From the NCBI GenBank assembly GCA_009772925.1, contig WOUQ01000006.1, forward strand, positions 62,001-126,000: a stretch of DNA of 64,000 bases, given 5' to 3'. The notes under the pieces were generated by a model. That model searched no databases and was not told the origin of the DNA. It saw only the letters and a list, made by a program, of their open reading frames with translations. This DNA is from a bacterium. Its GTDB lineage: Bacteria; Pseudomonadota; Gammaproteobacteria; Burkholderiales; Thiobacillaceae. Below are positions 61,482 through 64,000 of the stretch, in pieces (position 1 is the first letter of the stretch; each line of letters begins with the position of its first letter). Made by a program: the position numbers and the translations under genes.

Positions 61482-61963
61482 TGAGCGAAGACGCGCAACA
61501 GCAGGACGACATTTCCGCCGACGACTGGGCAGCCGCCCTGGCCGAGCAGGAAAGCGCCGCCCCCGCCGCCGGGGGTGGAGGGGACGACTGGGCCGCCGCC
61601 CTGGCCGAACAGGAACAGGCGGATAAGGCCGCGGCCGAAGTGCAGCCGCAGAAGGCGCAGATCTTTCAGAATCTCTCCCCGGAGGCCTTGCAGCCGGCGG
61701 CCAACAACCTCGACCTGATCCTCGACATCCCGGTTCAACTGAACGTCGAGCTGGGCCGCACCAAGATCGCCATCCGCAACCTGCTGCAACTGGCGCAGGG
61801 CTCGGTGGTGGAACTGGACGGCCTCGCCGGCCAGCCCATGGACGTGCTGGTGAACGGCTGCCTGATCGCTCAGGGCGAGGTGGTGGTGGTCAACGACAAG
61901 TTCGGCATCCGCCTGACCGACATCATCAGTCCCGCCGAGCGGCTGCGCCGCATCAATCGATGA
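61478..61963 (+). CDS. fliN: Flagellar motor switch protein FliN
   Basis: 161 residues. The SpoA domain near the C-terminus reads LDIPVQLNVELGRTKIAIRN, LAGQPMDVLVNGCLIAQGE, and VVNDKFGIRLTDIISPAERL. The N-terminal half carries two copies of DDWAAALAEQE separated by a Gly-rich stretch, a small internal repeat. ATG 61478 or 61481, overlapping the fliM stop. Confidence 0.95.
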   Translation: MMSEDAQQQDDISADDWAAALAEQESAAPAAGGGGDDWAAALAEQEQADKAAAEVQPQKAQIFQNLSPEALQPAANNLDLILDIPVQLNVELGRTKIAIRNLLQLAQGSVVELDGLAGQPMDVLVNGCLIAQGEVVVVNDKFGIRLTDIISPAERLRRINR

Positions 61964-62376
61964 GGCTTCCCGGGCTATCCGGTTTCCTCGCAGGTCTTGC
62001 CCTGGCTTTCCCGGCCTGGGGTGCGGAGCCGACTCCGCCAGTCTCGACGGGCGGCGCCCTGTTCCAGGGACTGGTCGGCCTGCTCATCGTGCTCGCCACG
62101 CTGGCGGTTTTTTTCTGGTTTCTGCGCCGCTTTTCTCCCGGACAGACCGGCGCCCAGGGCGCGGTGAAGGTGGTCGGTGGCGTCATGCTGGGCCCGCGCG
62201 AGCGCCTGGTCGTGGTGGAGGTGGGCGAAACCTGGCTGTTGCTCGGTGTTGGCGGTGGTCAGGTCAATATCCTGCATACCCTGCCGAGACCGGCCGGCTT
62301 CGTGCCTTCCCCGCACAATCCGATGCCCGGCTTTGCCGACAAGCTGAAGGAACTGATTTCCAAGCGTCAGCCCTGA
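61960..62376 (+). CDS. fliO: Flagellar biosynthesis protein FliO
   Basis: 138 residues with a signal-like start (GFLAGLALAFPAWG), a membrane helix (LVGLLIVLATLAVFFWFLRR) and a cytoplasmic domain (VVGGVMLGPRERLVVVEVGE) typical of FliO, which helps assemble the FliP ring. Overlaps fliN by four bases. Confidence 0.9.
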   Translation: MRLPGLSGFLAGLALAFPAWGAEPTPPVSTGGALFQGLVGLLIVLATLAVFFWFLRRFSPGQTGAQGAVKVVGGVMLGPRERLVVVEVGETWLLLGVGGGQVNILHTLPRPAGFVPSPHNPMPGFADKLKELISKRQP

Positions 62377-62432
62377 CGAAGTCGGCTTGACCCGGCATGG
62401 GTCGGCACTAAGTCCGTTAGAATCCGCGCATC

Positions 62433-63167
62433 ATGGCGCGCGCCCTCGCACTCCTCTTCCTGTTCTTCCCGGTTCTCGCCTGGGCGGCGCCGGGTATTCC
62501 CGCCTTCTCCAGTTCGCCGGGGGCGGGGGGCGCCACCAATTACACGCTCAGCATCGAAACCCTGCTGCTGCTCACGGCGCTGACCTTCCTGCCGGCGCTT
62601 TTGCTGATGATGACCGCCTTCACGCGCATCGTCATCGTCCTCGCACTGCTGCGCCAGGCCATGGGCACCATGAACTCGCCGCCCAACCAGGTGATCGTCG
62701 GCCTGTCGCTGTTCCTGACCTTTTTCATCATGGCCCCGGTCTTCGACAAGATTCACGAGACGGCGTGGAAGCCCTTTTCGGAAGACAAGATCAGCCTGGT
62801 CCAGGCGGCCGACCTGGGCTCCCGTCCGCTCAAGGATTTCATGCTGAAGCAGACACGCCAGGAGGATCTGGCCCTGTTCGTGCGCCTGGCCAAGGTGCCG
62901 CCGCTGAACACGCCGGAGGAAACCCCCCTGCGCGTGCTGGTGCCCGCCTTCGTCATCAGTGAGTTGAAGACCGCCTTCCAGATCGGCTTCATCGTCTTCA
63001 TCCCCTTCCTCATCATCGACATGGTGGTGGCCAGCGTGCTCATGTCCATGGGCATGATGATGCTTTCGCCCATGCTGGTCTCGCTGCCCTTCAAGATCAT
63101 GCTGTTCGTCATGGCGGACGGCTGGAACCTGCTCATCGCCTCCCTTGTGCAGACTTTCCACATATGA
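62433..63167 (+). CDS. fliP: Flagellar export gate protein FliP
   Basis: 244 residues with a cleavable signal peptide (ALLFLFFPVLAWA) and four membrane helices. Signatures LLLMMTAFTRIVIVLALLRQ, PPNQVIVGLSLFLTFFIM, PAFVISELKTAFQIGF and DMVVASVLMSMGMMMLSP. It starts 56 bases after fliO and overlaps fliQ. Confidence 0.97.
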   Translation: MARALALLFLFFPVLAWAAPGIPAFSSSPGAGGATNYTLSIETLLLLTALTFLPALLLMMTAFTRIVIVLALLRQAMGTMNSPPNQVIVGLSLFLTFFIMAPVFDKIHETAWKPFSEDKISLVQAADLGSRPLKDFMLKQTRQEDLALFVRLAKVPPLNTPEETPLRVLVPAFVISELKTAFQIGFIVFIPFLIIDMVVASVLMSMGMMMLSPMLVSLPFKIMLFVMADGWNLLIASLVQTFHI

Positions 63168-63433
63168 CGCCCGACACCGTCATCGCCCTCATGCGCCAGG
63201 CCGTGGAGATCGCCTTACTGGTGGCCGGGCCGACCCTGCTGGCCTCCCTCGGCATGGGCCTGCTGGTGTCCATCTTCCAGGCGGCGACGCAGATCAACGA
63301 GATGACGCTGACCTTCATCCCCAAGCTCATCCTCATGTTCATCGTGCTGGTCATCACCGGTCCCTGGGCCCTGCAACTGCTTGTGGACTACGTGGTCAGG
63401 CTGCTAGGTAGCATTCCCACTCTGGTGGGCTGA
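63164..63433 (+). CDS. fliQ: Flagellar export gate protein FliQ
   Basis: 89 residues with two membrane helices (EIALLVAGPTLLASLGMGLL; LTFIPKLILMFIVLVITGPW) and the conserved SIFQAATQINEMTL between them. ATGA overlap with fliP. Confidence 0.96.
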   Translation: MTPDTVIALMRQAVEIALLVAGPTLLASLGMGLLVSIFQAATQINEMTLTFIPKLILMFIVLVITGPWALQLLVDYVVRLLGSIPTLVG

Positions 63434-63437
63434 GCCC

Positions 63438-64000
63438 ATGCTCACCCTGTCGTCCGTCGACCTGGAGGGCATGCTGGCGCTGTTTCTGTTTCCGCTGGTG
63501 CGCATTCTTGCCTGGCTGTCCTTCGATCCCCTGCTCGGCAACCGCTCCGCGCCGGCGCGGGTGCGCCTGACCCTGGGCGTTGCCCTGGCCGTCGCCATCG
63601 TTCCGGTGCTGCCGCCCGTCGAGCCGGTGCCGCTGATGTCCGCCGACGGCATCCTGGTCCTGTTGCAGCAGATCGCCATCGGCGCCGCCCTCGGCTTCAC
63701 CCTGCGCATCGTCTTCGCCGCCGTCGAACTGGCGGGTCAGTTCATCGGCCTGCAGATGGGCCTGTCCTTCGCCACCCTGTTCGATCCGATCAACGGCGCG
63801 CAGACCCCGGTGATCGCCCAGTTCCTGGTGCTTACCAGTGCCCTGGTACTGTTCGCCTTCAACGGCCATCACCTGGTCATCGGCGCCCTGGTGCAGAGCT
63901 TTTACGACATTCCCGTGTCGGCCAGCCTGAGCGGCGCTGGTTTCGCCATGGTGGCGAACTGGGCGGCAGCCCTGTTCAGCACCGCCCTGCATATCGCGCT
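63438..64000 (+). CDS. fliR: Flagellar export gate protein FliR (3' end cut by window edge)
   Basis: About 187 residues of FliR are visible, starting MLTLSSVDLEGMLALFLFPL at ATG 63438, four bases after fliQ. Several membrane helices, with the family stretch FAAVELAGQFIGLQMGLSFA and NGHHLVIGALVQSFYDIP. The frame is open to the last base. Confidence 0.94.
   Translation, partial: MLTLSSVDLEGMLALFLFPLVRILAWLSFDPLLGNRSAPARVRLTLGVALAVAIVPVLPPVEPVPLMSADGILVLLQQIAIGAALGFTLRIVFAAVELAGQFIGLQMGLSFATLFDPINGAQTPVIAQFLVLTSALVLFAFNGHHLVIGALVQSFYDIPVSASLSGAGFAMVANWAAALFSTALHIA

Noticed and set aside
62387-62423. TTGACC and TAGAAT before fliP as a promoter
   Set aside because: The spacing is about 25 bases, too long for sigma-70. 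fliP is probably read from upstream.

Overview
The window is a contiguous, GC-rich, gene-dense stretch of a proteobacterial chromosome. Several things point to a betaproteobacterium: the order ruvC-ruvA-ruvB-ybgC-tolQRAB-pal-cpoB-queE-queC, the pair ilvBNC ... psd-pssA-leuA, the run PP0621-pilS-pilR, and exbB-exbD-lpxK-trm112. A qmoAB-hdrCB module, a YeeE/YedE (TsuA-like) sulfur-compound permease followed by a TlpA-like redoxin, and several c-type cytochromes suggest a sulfur-oxidising, possibly facultatively anaerobic lithotroph of the Thiobacillus/Sulfuricella type. The genus is an inference. I see no CRISPR array, prophage, rRNA or intact IS element.

Layout. 1-5116: plsY (cut by the left edge), folB, a methyltransferase, a HerA-like ATPase, an alpha/beta hydrolase and yebC. 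5113-8207: ruvC, a MenA/UbiA-like prenyltransferase, ruvA and ruvB, coupled by overlapping starts. 8272-14897: the Tol-Pal operon running into queE and queC. 14970-16824: permease and redoxin. 16881-17035: two lysine tRNAs. 17159-23773: branched-chain amino acid synthesis (ilvB, ilvN, ilvC, leuA) interleaved with psd and pssA; leuA is preceded by a candidate leader peptide. 23854-27587 (minus): tetraheme and monoheme cytochromes behind an FNR-type site, then a DUF2069 protein, a HugZ-like protein and WrbA. 27693-33582: sucCD, holC, a small Arg-rich protein and valS. 33783-38879: qmoA, qmoB, hdrC, hdrB. 38943-40194 (minus): a VapBC-type toxin-antitoxin pair and an XRE-type regulator.

40363-43742 is the most unusual part. 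It is a tight five-gene operon encoding an AdoMet decarboxylase (SpeD), a deoxyhypusine-synthase-like protein that lacks the usual active-site lysine, a bacterial SET-domain methyltransferase with a post-SET cysteine cluster, an unrecognised membrane protein and a PRMT-like class I methyltransferase. Three of the five should use AdoMet. I recognise no described pathway for the set and regard it as the best candidate for an undescribed system.

43895-50995: a standalone periplasmic four-helix protein behind a second FNR-type site, small unknown genes, pilS-pilR, a split PAS/chemoreceptor pair, a thioredoxin-like protein and ampD. 51044-55688 (minus): panD, then panC, panB, a deoxynucleoside kinase, folK and pcnB. 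55838-58041: exbB, exbD, lpxK, trm112. 58076-64000: flagellar genes fliJ, K, L, M, N, O, P, Q and the start of fliR, which is cut by the right edge.

Two further themes run across the window. First, palindromic low-complexity repeats sit between genes (ilvN-ilvC, ilvC-psd) and also inside the valS reading frame, where they are translated. Second, translational coupling is pervasive, with 1-8 base overlaps and GTG or TTG starts (ruvC, ruvA, tolA, lpxK, folK, fliL, fliM).
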